A stretch of DNA of 40,331 nucleotides from Methanobacterium sp. (lineage in GTDB: Archaea > Methanobacteriota > Methanobacteria > Methanobacteriales > Methanobacteriaceae). The translations under genes and the position numbers were made by a program. The number at the start of each line of letters is the position of its first letter. Position 1 is the first letter of the stretch. Location of the stretch: the NCBI GenBank assembly GCA_003158115.1, contig PMGM01000084.1:1-40331 (forward strand), written 5' to 3'. This document shows positions 1 to 8,998 of the stretch, in pieces. The notes under the pieces were generated by a model. The model saw only the letters and a list, made by a program, of their open reading frames with translations, made no database searches and was not told the DNA's origin.

Positions 1-67
1 ATAAAAAATCTAAGACCCTATACTTATTTTTTAAAAAAAAATATTAATTTATCAAATAAAATTTAAT

Positions 68-1057
68 TTATTCCATAGCAAATTTCGCTCTTATTTCAGC
101 TGCCATTTCCATGGTCGAAGCTGTTCCACCCAAGTCTTCGGTCACTATTTTACCTTCAGTCAAAACAGTTATTAATGATTCTTCAAGTTTTCTTGCTTCT
201 TCAATCTCCCCCAGGTATTCAAGCATCATAACAGCTGAAAGTACCATAGCAGAGGGATTTGCAATTCCTTTACCTGCTATTAATGGTGCAGAACCATGAA
301 CTGGCTCAAAAAGAGCATATTTTTCGCCTATATTTGCAGAGGGTATAAGTCCAAGCCCACCTACAAGTCCTGCTCCTTCATCTGAAAGTATATCACCAAA
401 TAGGTTTGTTGTCACGATTACACTGAACATGTTTGGTTGAGTTATGAAAAACATTGCTGTTGCATCTACATATTTATCATCAGATTCTATTCCATTGAAT
501 TCTTCTGCAACCCTATAAAAATTGTCTTTGAAAATTCCATCGGTTTTTTTGAGTACATTTGCCTTATGAACAGCTGTAACTTTATTTCTATCAGTTTTTA
601 CAGCATATTCAAATGCAAATCTGCATATCCTCTCTGATGCCTTGTTGGTTATAACACGGACAGCTGTCGCTCCTTCTTCTGTGTACTCTTCTATTCCAGA
701 GTAAAGTCCTTCTGTATTTTCTCTTACAATCACAAAGTCAATATCCTCGAATAAAGATTTGGTACCGGGATAGGATTTTACAGGTCTGAGATTCACATAT
801 AGATCAAGTTCTCTTCGGAGTTTAACAATAACATCTGCAGCTGTTTCACCTGCTGCACCAAATAAACATGCTTGTGATTGTTTTATTACGTCAATTGTCT
901 CTTGTGGTAGTGGTATGCCTGTTTTATCAGCTAATTCATCTCCAGCGTCAACAAAGGTGTATTCAAATCCAATGGTAGAAGCATCTAATATATGAAGTGT
1001 GGCTTCCATTACTTCTTTTCCTATTCCGTCTCCAGGTATAACAGCTATCTTGTACAT
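68..1057 (-). CDS. leuB: 3-isopropylmalate dehydrogenase (isocitrate/isopropylmalate DH family)
   Basis: This enzyme should oxidise and decarboxylate 3-isopropylmalate with NAD in leucine synthesis. The 329-residue protein is complete. Family motifs are visible: the N-terminal PGDGIGKEV, RENTEGLYSG near residue 113, HKANVLKKTDG near 165, NLFGDILSD near 218, and EPVHGSAP followed by GKGIANP near 255. Methanogens carry paralogues for leucine (LeuB) and for coenzyme B 2-oxosuberate synthesis (AksF). The stretch FGAAGETAADVIVKLR resembles, from memory, the leucine-type methanogen enzyme. The leucine-type signature in the adjacent small dehydratase subunit supports the same reading. It is the last gene of the leftward leuC-leuD-leuB set, 99 bases after leuD. 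A GGTG lies five bases before the ATG. AksF is the main alternative. Confidence 0.85.
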   Translation of the reverse strand: MYKIAVIPGDGIGKEVMEATLHILDASTIGFEYTFVDAGDELADKTGIPLPQETIDVIKQSQACLFGAAGETAADVIVKLRRELDLYVNLRPVKSYPGTKSLFEDIDFVIVRENTEGLYSGIEEYTEEGATAVRVITNKASERICRFAFEYAVKTDRNKVTAVHKANVLKKTDGIFKDNFYRVAEEFNGIESDDKYVDATAMFFITQPNMFSVIVTTNLFGDILSDEGAGLVGGLGLIPSANIGEKYALFEPVHGSAPLIAGKGIANPSAMVLSAVMMLEYLGEIEEARKLEESLITVLTEGKIVTEDLGGTASTMEMAAEIRAKFAME

Positions 1058-1156
1058 AAAAACACCATTTTTAAATTTTAATTAATGTTATTGGTCCTAT
1101 CGATAATTAGTTAGAACTTTTAAATTAGATTTTATTGTTTCCGATATTCAAAGGGT

Positions 1157-1657
1157 TTATTCATCTTTTATTTCTTCTAAGTGGTTTTTAAGGTAGTTTA
1201 TTAATCCGCCTTCTTCCATTATTCCCAACATGAAATCGGGTAGAGGTTTAATTTCAAACTCTTCATTAGTATTTAAATCCTTTAAAATACCCTCATCAAT
1301 ATTTATATCGGCTATATCACCCTCATAGATATGTTTTGAGATTTCTTTGACTTCTATTAGGGGTAGTCCTATGTTTATTGAGTTTCTGTAAAATATTCTT
1401 GCAAAGGATTCTGCAACTACAGCAGATATTCCTGCACCTTTAATAGCTATTGGAGCATGTTCCCTTGATGATCCACAACCAAAGTTTTTGCCTGCAACTA
1501 TTATATCGCCTTTTTTAACTTTTTTTGAAAATTCAGGGTCACATCCTTCCATTACACATGCAGCAAGTTCTTTTTCATCTCTTAATACTAAATATCTTCC
1601 CGGTATGATTATATCGGTATCGACGTCGTCACCAAATTTCCAAACTTTTCCTTTCAT
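1157..1657 (-). CDS. leuD: 3-isopropylmalate dehydratase small subunit
   Basis: This is the swivel-domain subunit of the aconitase-type isomerase that converts 2- to 3-isopropylmalate, in complex with LeuC. The 166 residues match the usual archaeal length. Visible motifs are the N-terminal KFGDDVDTD, the substrate loop YLVL at residues 22-25, and GKNFGCGSSREHAP at 56-69. In methanogens the homoaconitase paralogue has YLRT in that loop and isopropylmalate isomerase has YLV plus a hydrophobic residue, so the loop points to leucine synthesis. It lies 68 bases after leuC on the same strand. The ribosome binding site is weak. Confidence 0.9.
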   Translation of the reverse strand: MKGKVWKFGDDVDTDIIIPGRYLVLRDEKELAACVMEGCDPEFSKKVKKGDIIVAGKNFGCGSSREHAPIAIKGAGISAVVAESFARIFYRNSINIGLPLIEVKEISKHIYEGDIADINIDEGILKDLNTNEEFEIKPLPDFMLGIMEEGGLINYLKNHLEEIKDE

Positions 1658-1725
1658 GTTTATTGCACATCCATAAAATCATTGCTTAATTGGTTATATT
1701 TTAAAAATCTGTTAATAGATCTAAT

Positions 1726-2976
1726 TTATCGAGGATCTGTGATCTTTCCAGTGATTGCTGAAGCTGCTGCGACTGCTGCTGAACTAAGATAGACTTCTGC
1801 ATCAGGGCTTCCCTGTCTACCCTTGAAGTTCCTGTTGGAAGTTGAAAGACTTACTTCTCCCGGACCTACAAGTCCAATATGTCCACCTAAACACGGTCCA
1901 CAGCAGGGATTGCACACTAGAGCACCAGAATCTATAAATGTTCTTAAAAGACCTTCTTCCATTGCTTTAGTGTAAACTTCCCTTGAAGCTGGTATAACAA
2001 GCATTCTAATATCTTTAGATACTTCCTTCCCTTTCATGATCTTGGCTGCAGTGCGAAGGTCGCTTAAACGCCCATTAGTGCATGATCCAAGGAATACTTG
2101 GTCTAGATGAGTACCTTCAACTTCTGAAACTGGTTTAACATTGTCTACATTGTGGGGGCAAGCTATCTGTGGTTCAAGTTCGTTAACATCCACATACATT
2201 GTTTCAAGAGATTTTGCGTCACTGTCGGTTTTCATTATTTCATAGGGTTTGGTTGATCGACCCTTCAAATAATTTATTGCCTTTTGATCTGGTTCAACCA
2301 AGCCTGTTTTACCGCCCATCTCTATTGCCATATTACATAGAACCATCCTGTCAGATATGCTCATGTTCCTAGTGGTTTCTCCACCAAATTCACAGGCTTT
2401 ATAAGTAGCTCCGTCGGCCCCTATTTTACCTATTATATCTAAAACTACATCCTTAGCAAATACATTTTCCTGTAATTTTCCTGTAATTTCGAATTTAATT
2501 GTTTCTGGTACTTTAAACCACAGTTTTCCAGTTGCAAAAACCATTGCCATATCAGTTGATCCTATTCCAGTAGCAAATGCACCTAATGCACCGTGTGTAC
2601 AAGTATGAGAATCTGTGCCTACTACGACTTCTCCGGGCACTACATGTCCTTTTTCAGGCAGGACTTGGTGGCATACACCTTCTCTGACATCATAAAAATT
2701 GTCAATTCCCTGTTCTTTTACAAATTTCCGCATGATCATGTGGTTATTAGCTGCATCGATTGAGTCAGCTGGAACTTGATGATCGAAGATTATCACAATT
2801 TTCTCTGGATCCCATACCTCTTTAAGGCCTATCTTCTCGAATGATTCTACTGATAAAGGTCCAGTTAAATCATGGGTCATGGCTACATCAATATTTGCCA
2901 TTATTATTTCTCCAGCTTCTGACTCTTTATTGCCTGAAGCCTTTGCCAATATCTTTTCTGCCATTGTCATTGCCAT
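1726..2976 (-). CDS. leuC: 3-isopropylmalate dehydratase large subunit
   Basis: This is the [4Fe-4S] catalytic subunit of isopropylmalate isomerase, partner of the adjacent LeuD. The 416 residues form one full-length aconitase-type subunit. Visible features are DHQVPADS (65-72), [20 protein letters not shown] (120-139), the first cluster cysteine in GSCTNGR (Cys299), and the CCGPC stretch with Cys359 and Cys362 as the other expected ligands. [11 protein letters not shown] follows, as in the family. The ATG is preceded by AAGGAG at eight bases. The 55-base gap after the marR gene holds an A/T-rich TATA-like stretch about 35 bases before the start, so the leu genes may have their own promoter as well as readthrough from marR. 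Confidence 0.92.
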   Translation of the reverse strand: MAMTMAEKILAKASGNKESEAGEIIMANIDVAMTHDLTGPLSVESFEKIGLKEVWDPEKIVIIFDHQVPADSIDAANNHMIMRKFVKEQGIDNFYDVREGVCHQVLPEKGHVVPGEVVVGTDSHTCTHGALGAFATGIGSTDMAMVFATGKLWFKVPETIKFEITGKLQENVFAKDVVLDIIGKIGADGATYKACEFGGETTRNMSISDRMVLCNMAIEMGGKTGLVEPDQKAINYLKGRSTKPYEIMKTDSDAKSLETMYVDVNELEPQIACPHNVDNVKPVSEVEGTHLDQVFLGSCTNGRLSDLRTAAKIMKGKEVSKDIRMLVIPASREVYTKAMEEGLLRTFIDSGALVCNPCCGPCLGGHIGLVGPGEVSLSTSNRNFKGRQGSPDAEVYLSSAAVAAASAITGKITDPR

Positions 2977-3031
2977 TTAAATTTCTCCTTTATTGAATTT
3001 CTACTATTATAATATTTTATTTAAATATAAT

Positions 3032-3457
3032 TCATAGATCTAGAACTGCGATCTTGTCAACAATTTTAATGAAACTTTCAACCTCTTTAGGGTTTAAACT
3101 ATTTATAATCTTTTTAATTGTATTTTTATGAACCTGCTTATGCAATTTCATGATATTTTTACCTTTTGAAGTTAGTTTAAGGAAATAGAAACGTTTATCT
3201 GTGTTTGATTGAATTTTTGTTACTATTCCAAGTTCTATTAGTTGGTTAATTGCTATGGAGATCGTTGATTTTTTAAGTTCAAGTGTTTTTGATATTTCTG
3301 AAACACTAATACCCTCATGTTTATCAATTAATTCAATATAGTACAATTGTCTTAAAGTGTATTCCTTTAATTCACCATTTAAAAGCTCTGTTTGAAATTT
3401 ATGTACCAGTACGCTTAATTTATCCATTGATTCAACGAGTTCGAGCTCTTGATTCAT
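3032..3457 (-). CDS. MarR-family transcriptional regulator
   Basis: This is a 141-residue winged-helix protein with the MarR layout. An N-terminal helix region (ELVESMDKLSVLVHKFQTEL) leads to the recognition part EGISVSEISKTLELKKSTIS, then a wing containing KRFYFLKLTSKGK, then a C-terminal dimerisation helix. An in-frame start 36 bases further upstream exists. I chose the internal ATG because GGGGGTG lies about seven bases before it. The gene heads the leftward leu set, and diverges from RPA. A TAGTTT-N4-AAACTA dyad lies between its predicted TATA box and transcription start, consistent with autorepression. The ligand is unknown; a link to leucine supply is suggested only by position. Confidence 0.8.
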   Translation of the reverse strand: MNQELELVESMDKLSVLVHKFQTELLNGELKEYTLRQLYYIELIDKHEGISVSEISKTLELKKSTISIAINQLIELGIVTKIQSNTDKRFYFLKLTSKGKNIMKLHKQVHKNTIKKIINSLNPKEVESFIKIVDKIAVLDL

Positions 3458-3838
3458 TAACTTACACCCCCTAACAATATATAGTTTTATCAAACTAACT
3501 ATTATATTAATTTATCTTTAGTTTTCATTAATAAATTGATTTAAATTAAATTAGTTCAACCAACAACATAATTTACGCGTTAATCCCCTAGTAAATATTG
3601 AAAATAATAGAAATAAAAAACAATTTAATCAAACAAACATAATACATGTATCCAGAGATTTAAATAAATAAAAACTATTATTTTAATGATAGTTATCAGA
3701 GTATAGTTGATACTATTTACAGTAATGAATATTGTAAAATTTATTTAATAAACCAAAATAAAACTCATCATTATCTTGTATATTAATCTTAAAATTAAAT
3801 ATAACATAGATGAGAAATATTGGAGTGAGGGAACCCAA
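3458..3838. other. Divergent intergenic region between marR and RPA
   Basis: No gene is supported in this A/T-rich stretch. It should hold the leftward marR promoter (TATA-like bases near 3500-3512) and the rightward RPA promoter (AAAATTTATTTAATAAACC at 3736-3754). Two short dyads are present: TAGTTT-TATC-AAACTA at 3482-3497 and ATAGT-TGAT-ACTAT at 3703-3716. They share the TAGT...ACTA outline. Confidence 0.5.
3482..3497. promoter_or_regulatory. Candidate MarR operator
   Basis: This is a perfect 6-base inverted repeat, TAGTTT-TATC-AAACTA. It lies 25-40 bases before the chosen marR start and just downstream of a TATA-like sequence read leftward. That placement would block transcription initiation. 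Assignment to this regulator is inference. Confidence 0.4.
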
Positions 3839-6220
3839 ATGAGTGGCGAGATTAACCAGGAAATAAAGAGCGAATATGAAAAGATACAAGATAAAATCTC
3901 ATACGAAGACTTCTTAAAGAAAATGGGAGAACGGAAGCACGATTACGAAGATGTAAGTTTCATGAGCGAGCTGGATATAGCACGTACAATTGTTGGGGAG
4001 TACATTAATGAAGAGAACAAACCCCTGTCAGAAGCTAATGAAGCACATAAAATAAACGAATTAGAAACTGGTAGGGATAATATCAGTGTTACAGGACGGG
4101 TTATGCATATCTCTAACGTGAAAAAATTCACAAGCAAAAAAGGTAGAGAAGGCAAACTGGCTAATATGATCATTGCAGATGATACCGGAGAAATACGTGT
4201 AGTACTTTGGACAGAAAACATCAAATTCCTTAAAAAAATATTGGAAGGAGATGTAATTAAAATAAACAATGCAGAAGTTAAACAAGGATTCAGAGAAGAT
4301 GAACTTCATATGAAACTGGATTCTACAATACAAAAACTGCCCGAAGAAGATTTTCAAACATTTCCTAAATACGACGATAAAATAACAAACATCGTAGATA
4401 TAAAGGGAGACACAACAGTCAATGTAATTGCAAGGATAGTGCGCATTCCTAAAACAAGAACATTCAATAAAAATGGTAAGGAAGGAAAAGTTTTATCCAT
4501 GGAAATACAGGATAAAACAGGAAAAATACAATACACACTCTGGAACAGAGATACAGACATACTAGAATATCTTGACTTGAAAGAAGGAGATTCTGTGAAG
4601 ATATTGGGCGCCATGGGAAGAACAAGAGATGTTGAAGTATCTCTAACCCATTCATGGGTAGGAAGAATAATGAAGGGAGAATTTGACCTTCCAGAATATA
4701 CTGAAACTGTGCAAAAAATTGGAGACGCACATGAAATGCGTGACGTGACTGTAATAGGTGTTATCTCTAAAATATATGATGCAATAACTTTCATAAGAGA
4801 CGATGAGACCACAGGCCAGGTCAGATCTCTAGAAATGGAAGATGAAACGGGTTCAATAAGGATCACCCTATGGAACGAAGACGCCAACATGGACTTGAAA
4901 AAAGGCGACATCATAAAGATAATTGGCGGAAACATCGAATTCGACGAGTATTCAGGTACCGATTATAGAATAAATACTAATTGGAATTCTAAAATAATTA
5001 TAAACCCTGAAATTGATAGTAAATTAAAAAATCAACTCCAAGAATGTGGAAAATATCTCAAACCACTCAAAATAGCAGATATACATTTAATGGATGATGA
5101 AGGCGAAGAAATTGATGTTGTAGGAAGAGTTGTAAATCTTTACGAACCAAGTGAATTTAACAGGGACGATGGCACGACAGGTAAAGTAAGAACTGTTGAA
5201 ATTGGTGATGGTACTGGAATAATACGAACATCTTTCTGGGATGACAAAGCAGATCTTGCATTAAATATAGGAGATCCGATAAAATTGGAAAATGCAAAAA
5301 CACGTCTTGGAAATTATAATATGGACCTTTCTATTGGAAGACCAGCCAGAATTGTTAAACCTAGCGCCGAGGAAATGGCAGACATTCCTTCTATAAATGA
5401 CATAGAAGACTCTTTATATTCCAGCAAAACCATAAGCGAATTGAATGAAGGTGACAATAACGTAAGGATGGTTGGAAGAGTCATTAACATTTACGATCCA
5501 AACGAGTTCCAGAGGGGAGACGGCACAAAGGGCATTGTTAGAACTGTGGAAATTGCAGACGGAACAGGAGTAATTAGGGCATCATTCTGGGATGAAAAAA
5601 CAGAAACTTCTTTAAATGTTGGAGACGCAATTAAAATAGAAAATCCTCGTGTAAATTCACGTGAGGAGAAAATAGAAATAAGCGTTGGCAGAAATACCAA
5701 TGTAACCATGGCTACAACTGAAGAAGCAGAAAAACTTCCTTCACACGATGACATTAAAGAAATGATCTACAAAACCAAGAAGATCGATGATATTGAAGAA
5801 GAAGACAAAAATATAAAGGTTACTGGACAAATAGTGGAAGCTTATGGAAATAGGATTCTCTATGAAATGTGCCCGAACTGCAATAAAAGGGTTAGTTTAG
5901 TTGACAATACCTATATCTGTGATATATGTGGTGAGGAAATTGAAGAGCCCAACTACTTAATGATAATTCCATGTGTCATAGAAGATGATACGGGTACAAT
6001 GAGGGTAACCTTCTTCAGAACCGCTGCAGAAGAACTTATTGGTATGAAAATGCCAGAGATAATAGAAGTTATCCAAAAAACTGGTGATGAAGGTTCCTTA
6101 GAAGATAAAGTTTCTGATCTTGTTGGACACGAGATTACAGTGATAGCTGATGCCAGTTTCGACGAATATAATGAAGAGATACGACTTAATGCAAAGAAAC
6201 TAGTAGAAATAAAGATGTAA
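3839..6220 (+). CDS. rpa: Single-stranded DNA-binding replication protein A, multi-OB-fold
   Basis: This protein binds single-stranded DNA in replication, repair and recombination. From the ATG at 3839, supported by GGAGTGAGGG upstream, it has 793 residues; a TTG 63 bases earlier is in frame but less likely. By eye I see six OB-fold units, at about residues 80-165, 200-285, 310-390, 433-515, 549-630 and 667-793. Most carry a G-x-V/I-R-x-x-x-x-x-D-x-T-G-x-I-R-x-x-x-W type core. The last unit contains a zinc finger with Cys678, Cys681, Cys694 and Cys697. Units four and five are strikingly alike (35 of 52 aligned core residues identical by my count), which suggests a recent internal duplication. 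Archaeal RPAs of this group usually have four or five OB folds, so this one is long. radA follows as the next gene. Confidence 0.92.
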   Translation: MSGEINQEIKSEYEKIQDKISYEDFLKKMGERKHDYEDVSFMSELDIARTIVGEYINEENKPLSEANEAHKINELETGRDNISVTGRVMHISNVKKFTSKKGREGKLANMIIADDTGEIRVVLWTENIKFLKKILEGDVIKINNAEVKQGFREDELHMKLDSTIQKLPEEDFQTFPKYDDKITNIVDIKGDTTVNVIARIVRIPKTRTFNKNGKEGKVLSMEIQDKTGKIQYTLWNRDTDILEYLDLKEGDSVKILGAMGRTRDVEVSLTHSWVGRIMKGEFDLPEYTETVQKIGDAHEMRDVTVIGVISKIYDAITFIRDDETTGQVRSLEMEDETGSIRITLWNEDANMDLKKGDIIKIIGGNIEFDEYSGTDYRINTNWNSKIIINPEIDSKLKNQLQECGKYLKPLKIADIHLMDDEGEEIDVVGRVVNLYEPSEFNRDDGTTGKVRTVEIGDGTGIIRTSFWDDKADLALNIGDPIKLENAKTRLGNYNMDLSIGRPARIVKPSAEEMADIPSINDIEDSLYSSKTISELNEGDNNVRMVGRVINIYDPNEFQRGDGTKGIVRTVEIADGTGVIRASFWDEKTETSLNVGDAIKIENPRVNSREEKIEISVGRNTNVTMATTEEAEKLPSHDDIKEMIYKTKKIDDIEEEDKNIKVTGQIVEAYGNRILYEMCPNCNKRVSLVDNTYICDICGEEIEEPNYLMIIPCVIEDDTGTMRVTFFRTAAEELIGMKMPEIIEVIQKTGDEGSLEDKVSDLVGHEITVIADASFDEYNEEIRLNAKKLVEIKM

Positions 6221-6260
6221 GTAATATGAATGATTCAAATAAAATAATGGGCAATGCAGA

Positions 6261-6384
6261 GTTTATGATATAAACATTTTGTATTGATTGTTAATTGATC
6301 AATCTTTAAATAGTGCGTATATAAAAGTTGTATTAATCCTAAAAATTATTTGAATATTTTTCATTAATTTTTTATTAGGATTAA
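6261..6384 (+). promoter_or_regulatory. radA promoter region with three dyads
   Basis: A good TATA box (TATATAAAA, 6318-6326) predicts a transcript start near 6345-6350 and a leader of about 145 bases before radA. Around it are three inverted repeats: GTTTAT-GAT-ATAAAC (6261-6275), GATTG-N8-CAATC (6286-6304), and TTAATCCTAA (6333-6342) with its exact complement TTAGGATTAA (6375-6384). The last pair brackets the predicted start. The first dyad could instead belong to the 3' end of RPA. Confidence 0.45.
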
Positions 6385-6493
6385 ATTTGAAATCATCTAG
6401 AAAATTAATTGAGTTATTATTAAAAGAATATTATAAAACATGTATTGGACTTGATTATAAATTTTAATTAACAACTTTTAAAGGGAGATCAAA

Positions 6494-7429
6494 ATGGTAG
6501 AACTCGAAGAATTGCCAAATGTGGGAGAGAAAACTGCCCAGAAATTAAGAGATGCTGGTTTCGCGGATATGATGAGGCTGGCCACTGCAACATCAAAAGA
6601 ATTAAGTGTTAAAGCCGAAATAGGTGAAGGTGTTGCCGAAAAGGTTATAGAAGCCGCAAGAAAATCAGAACAGATTGATTTTGAGACGGCTTTAGATGTT
6701 ATGGAAAGAAGGAAAGATGTTGGTAGGATAACAACTGGAAGTACCGGTCTTGATGAACTCATAGGTGGGGGAATCGAAACACAATCAATAACCGAAGTAT
6801 TCGGTGAATTTGGATCGGGAAAGAGCCAGATCTCCCACGAACTTGCAGTCACTGTGCAGTTACCTCCAGAAAAAGGTGGTTTGTCAGGAGATTGTGTTTT
6901 TATAGATACAGAAAACACCTTCAGACCTGAAAGAATAAAACAAATTGCAGATGGATTAGAACTTGATACTGAAGAAGTTCTCACGAAAATACATATTGCA
7001 AGAGCATTCAATTCAAGCCATCAGATACTCATGGCAGACAAGGTTAATGAACTCATACAGAGCGGTACAGATATCAAACTTCTAATTGTTGATTCTTTAA
7101 CGGCACATTTCCGTGCAGAATACGTTGGAAGAGAATCCCTTGCTAACAGACAACAAAAACTGAACCAACATTTGCACACACTTTCAAATATTGCCAATAC
7201 CTACAATGTAGCTGTTTTCGTTACCAACCAGGTTCAGTCCAAACCGGATGCTTTCTTTGGAAGTCCAACTAAAGCTATAGGTGGACATGTACTTGGTCAC
7301 GCAGCAACATACAGAATCTGGCTCAAAAAAGGGCTAGCAGGTAAAAGAATTGCAAGACTTGTGGACAGTCCTCACTTACCTGAAGGAGAAGCAGTTTTCA
7401 AAGTAATTACAGAGGGAATTACAGATTAA
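6494..7429 (+). CDS. radA: DNA repair and recombination protein RadA
   Basis: This archaeal RecA/Rad51 homologue forms filaments on single-stranded DNA and catalyses strand exchange. Its 311 residues match the family length. An N-terminal helix-hairpin-helix region ([16 protein letters not shown]) is followed by the polymerisation motif FETA at 63-66. The ATPase core has Walker A GEFGSGKS at 104-111 and Walker B LLIVD at 176-180. The DNA-binding L2 part includes [21 protein letters not shown] precedes the ATG. The gene sits 273 bases after RPA, a natural functional partner. It ends in a hairpin and T-run that looks like a terminator. Confidence 0.97.
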   Translation: MVELEELPNVGEKTAQKLRDAGFADMMRLATATSKELSVKAEIGEGVAEKVIEAARKSEQIDFETALDVMERRKDVGRITTGSTGLDELIGGGIETQSITEVFGEFGSGKSQISHELAVTVQLPPEKGGLSGDCVFIDTENTFRPERIKQIADGLELDTEEVLTKIHIARAFNSSHQILMADKVNELIQSGTDIKLLIVDSLTAHFRAEYVGRESLANRQQKLNQHLHTLSNIANTYNVAVFVTNQVQSKPDAFFGSPTKAIGGHVLGHAATYRIWLKKGLAGKRIARLVDSPHLPEGEAVFKVITEGITD

Positions 7430-7452
7430 TTTCCCTTAAATAAATTTTTTTT
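7413..7452 (+). terminator. Terminator-like hairpin after radA
   Basis: AGGGAA (7413-7418) pairs with TTCCCT (7431-7436) across the stop codon. A run of eight T bases follows at 7445-7452. Confidence 0.5.
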
Positions 7453-7530
7453 ATTAAAATTATTTATTATATTTTTTTTAAATTCGTATTCATTTAGATA
7501 TTCAATATTTTTAGAAGATAGTTAGATACT

Positions 7531-8433
7531 ATGAATTCCACAGAAACCATACTTGCAATTATACTTCTGATATTAATCGGTTACTTAGCTAAGAGAATTG
7601 GTCTTCTAAAGGCCGAAGATTCCTTAACGCTTAATAAAATTGTTATAAATATTGCAATTCCTTCACTAATATTTCTTGCAATGTTCAATGCAGATCTTTC
7701 GAATCTAAAAATTCTTCTACCAGTAACTCTGATCTGTATTATAACAGGCAGTTTATGCGGATTGTTAGTATATCTATTTTCCCGAGCAAGAGGTTATTCA
7801 AAAAAGACAAAATGGACATTAGTAGGTACTTCAACCCTATTTAATTCGGGTTTCCTGGGATATCCCATAGTATTAGGAGTATATGGGGCTACAGGATTAG
7901 TAAGAGCTGTATTTTATGATATGGGATCTACAATACTATTTTTAAGCTTAGGAATTTTATTCATCCTTATATTCGGGGGTAAATATACATCGATTTTTAA
8001 AAGAACCTTGCTGTTTCCTCCCTTGTGGGGTATAATACTGGGCATATTTTCAAATATTTTCCATTTAAACCCGGGATTTATACCTTTAAATGTCTTGAAA
8101 TATTTAAGCGGAGCAGCAATTCCAATTATTATGATATCACTTGGCTTATCGCTCGAAGCGAGAGGGCTAAAAAATTATTTTGGTGCGGCATCCTTCGTGA
8201 CTGTAACTAGGTTGATGATATCCCCACTGATAGCCATTTTGATGGTTTATATTTTAGGTTTACATGGTCTTGAAGGGACTGTCACAGTAGTTGAGGCAGG
8301 TATGCCCTCAGCAATGTTAAGTTTAGTTCTTGCAGCAACTTATGATCTTGATATTAATGCAGCTGCAGCATGCATATTCTTGAGTACGGTAGTGAGCATG
8401 ATAACACTACCTATACTGATTTCTTTTATATGA
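7531..8433 (+). CDS. Auxin efflux carrier (AEC) family transporter
   Basis: This is a 300-residue integral membrane protein with about ten hydrophobic segments, in the arrangement of the AEC (bile/arsenite/riboflavin-fold) carriers. Typical stretches are NKIVINIAIPSLIFLAMF near residues 32-49, FNSGFLGYPIVLGVYG near 108-123, and the late PSAMLSLVLAATYDLD. Family members move organic anions such as malate, but the substrate cannot be read from sequence. The gene lies 100 bases after radA behind radA's terminator-like hairpin, so it is probably transcribed separately. The ribosome binding site is weak. Confidence 0.85.
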   Translation: MNSTETILAIILLILIGYLAKRIGLLKAEDSLTLNKIVINIAIPSLIFLAMFNADLSNLKILLPVTLICIITGSLCGLLVYLFSRARGYSKKTKWTLVGTSTLFNSGFLGYPIVLGVYGATGLVRAVFYDMGSTILFLSLGILFILIFGGKYTSIFKRTLLFPPLWGIILGIFSNIFHLNPGFIPLNVLKYLSGAAIPIIMISLGLSLEARGLKNYFGAASFVTVTRLMISPLIAILMVYILGLHGLEGTVTVVEAGMPSAMLSLVLAATYDLDINAAAACIFLSTVVSMITLPILISFI

Positions 8434-8998
8434 TGTCTATTGATTCATTGACAAATATTTTTTGTAAATTTTTAATTGGGGCATTCATTATAAGAAATAT
8501 TCACATGATCAAAAATGGAAATATCAACTAGGTCCCATATCCTTTAAAATCTGTTGATAATTAAGAATTTTTATTTATTATGAAGAATAAATTGTTATTA
8601 GACTCTTTAAAAATAAGATGAAAAGGAATATTTTTGTTAGATATTGTTAATCATCATCATACGAGAATTAGACAATATTTAATGGATTAAACTAATTATA
8701 ATGTTTAAAAAATCCTTTAAAATCATTAAATAATAATCTATTTAAAATAATTTAAATTGAGATTTGTACATGCGAATATAATTTTTTGATAATTAAATAA
8801 ATTTTATAAACTTATCACAAACATATTCAGTTAAAATAAAGTTACTGTGTACAATTAAGGTTTTAACTGTTTTAAAAATATTCTCCCTTATATACTTTGT
8901 ATAAAAAAATAAATAGAAAACTTTATTTATTAAGTTGATAGACCCTACACATTAAGGATAAGATAATCTATCATGATTTAATGGATTAGGTGATCTAA
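8434..8998. other. Intergenic region upstream of hdrA
   Basis: I see no gene in these 565 bases. The last 170 bases hold probable hdrA control elements. These are a 9-base inverted repeat, CAGTTAAAA (8828-8836) with TTTTAACTG (8861-8869); a TATA-like TTATATACTT near 8888; a leader hairpin TGATAGA (8936-8942) with TCTATCA (8967-8973); and the AGGTGATC ribosome binding site before the TTG start. The first 390 bases are A/T-rich with nothing I can name. Confidence 0.5.

Noticed and set aside
4354..4935. Long open frames on the opposite strand of RPA
   Set aside because: They are antisense shadows of the repeated OB-fold coding sequence, without ribosome binding sites or recognisable domains.
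5111..5670. Two separate ssDNA-binding genes fused by error
   Set aside because: The frame is continuous and the linker regions between OB units are similar, so an internal duplication explains it better than a fusion or assembly error.
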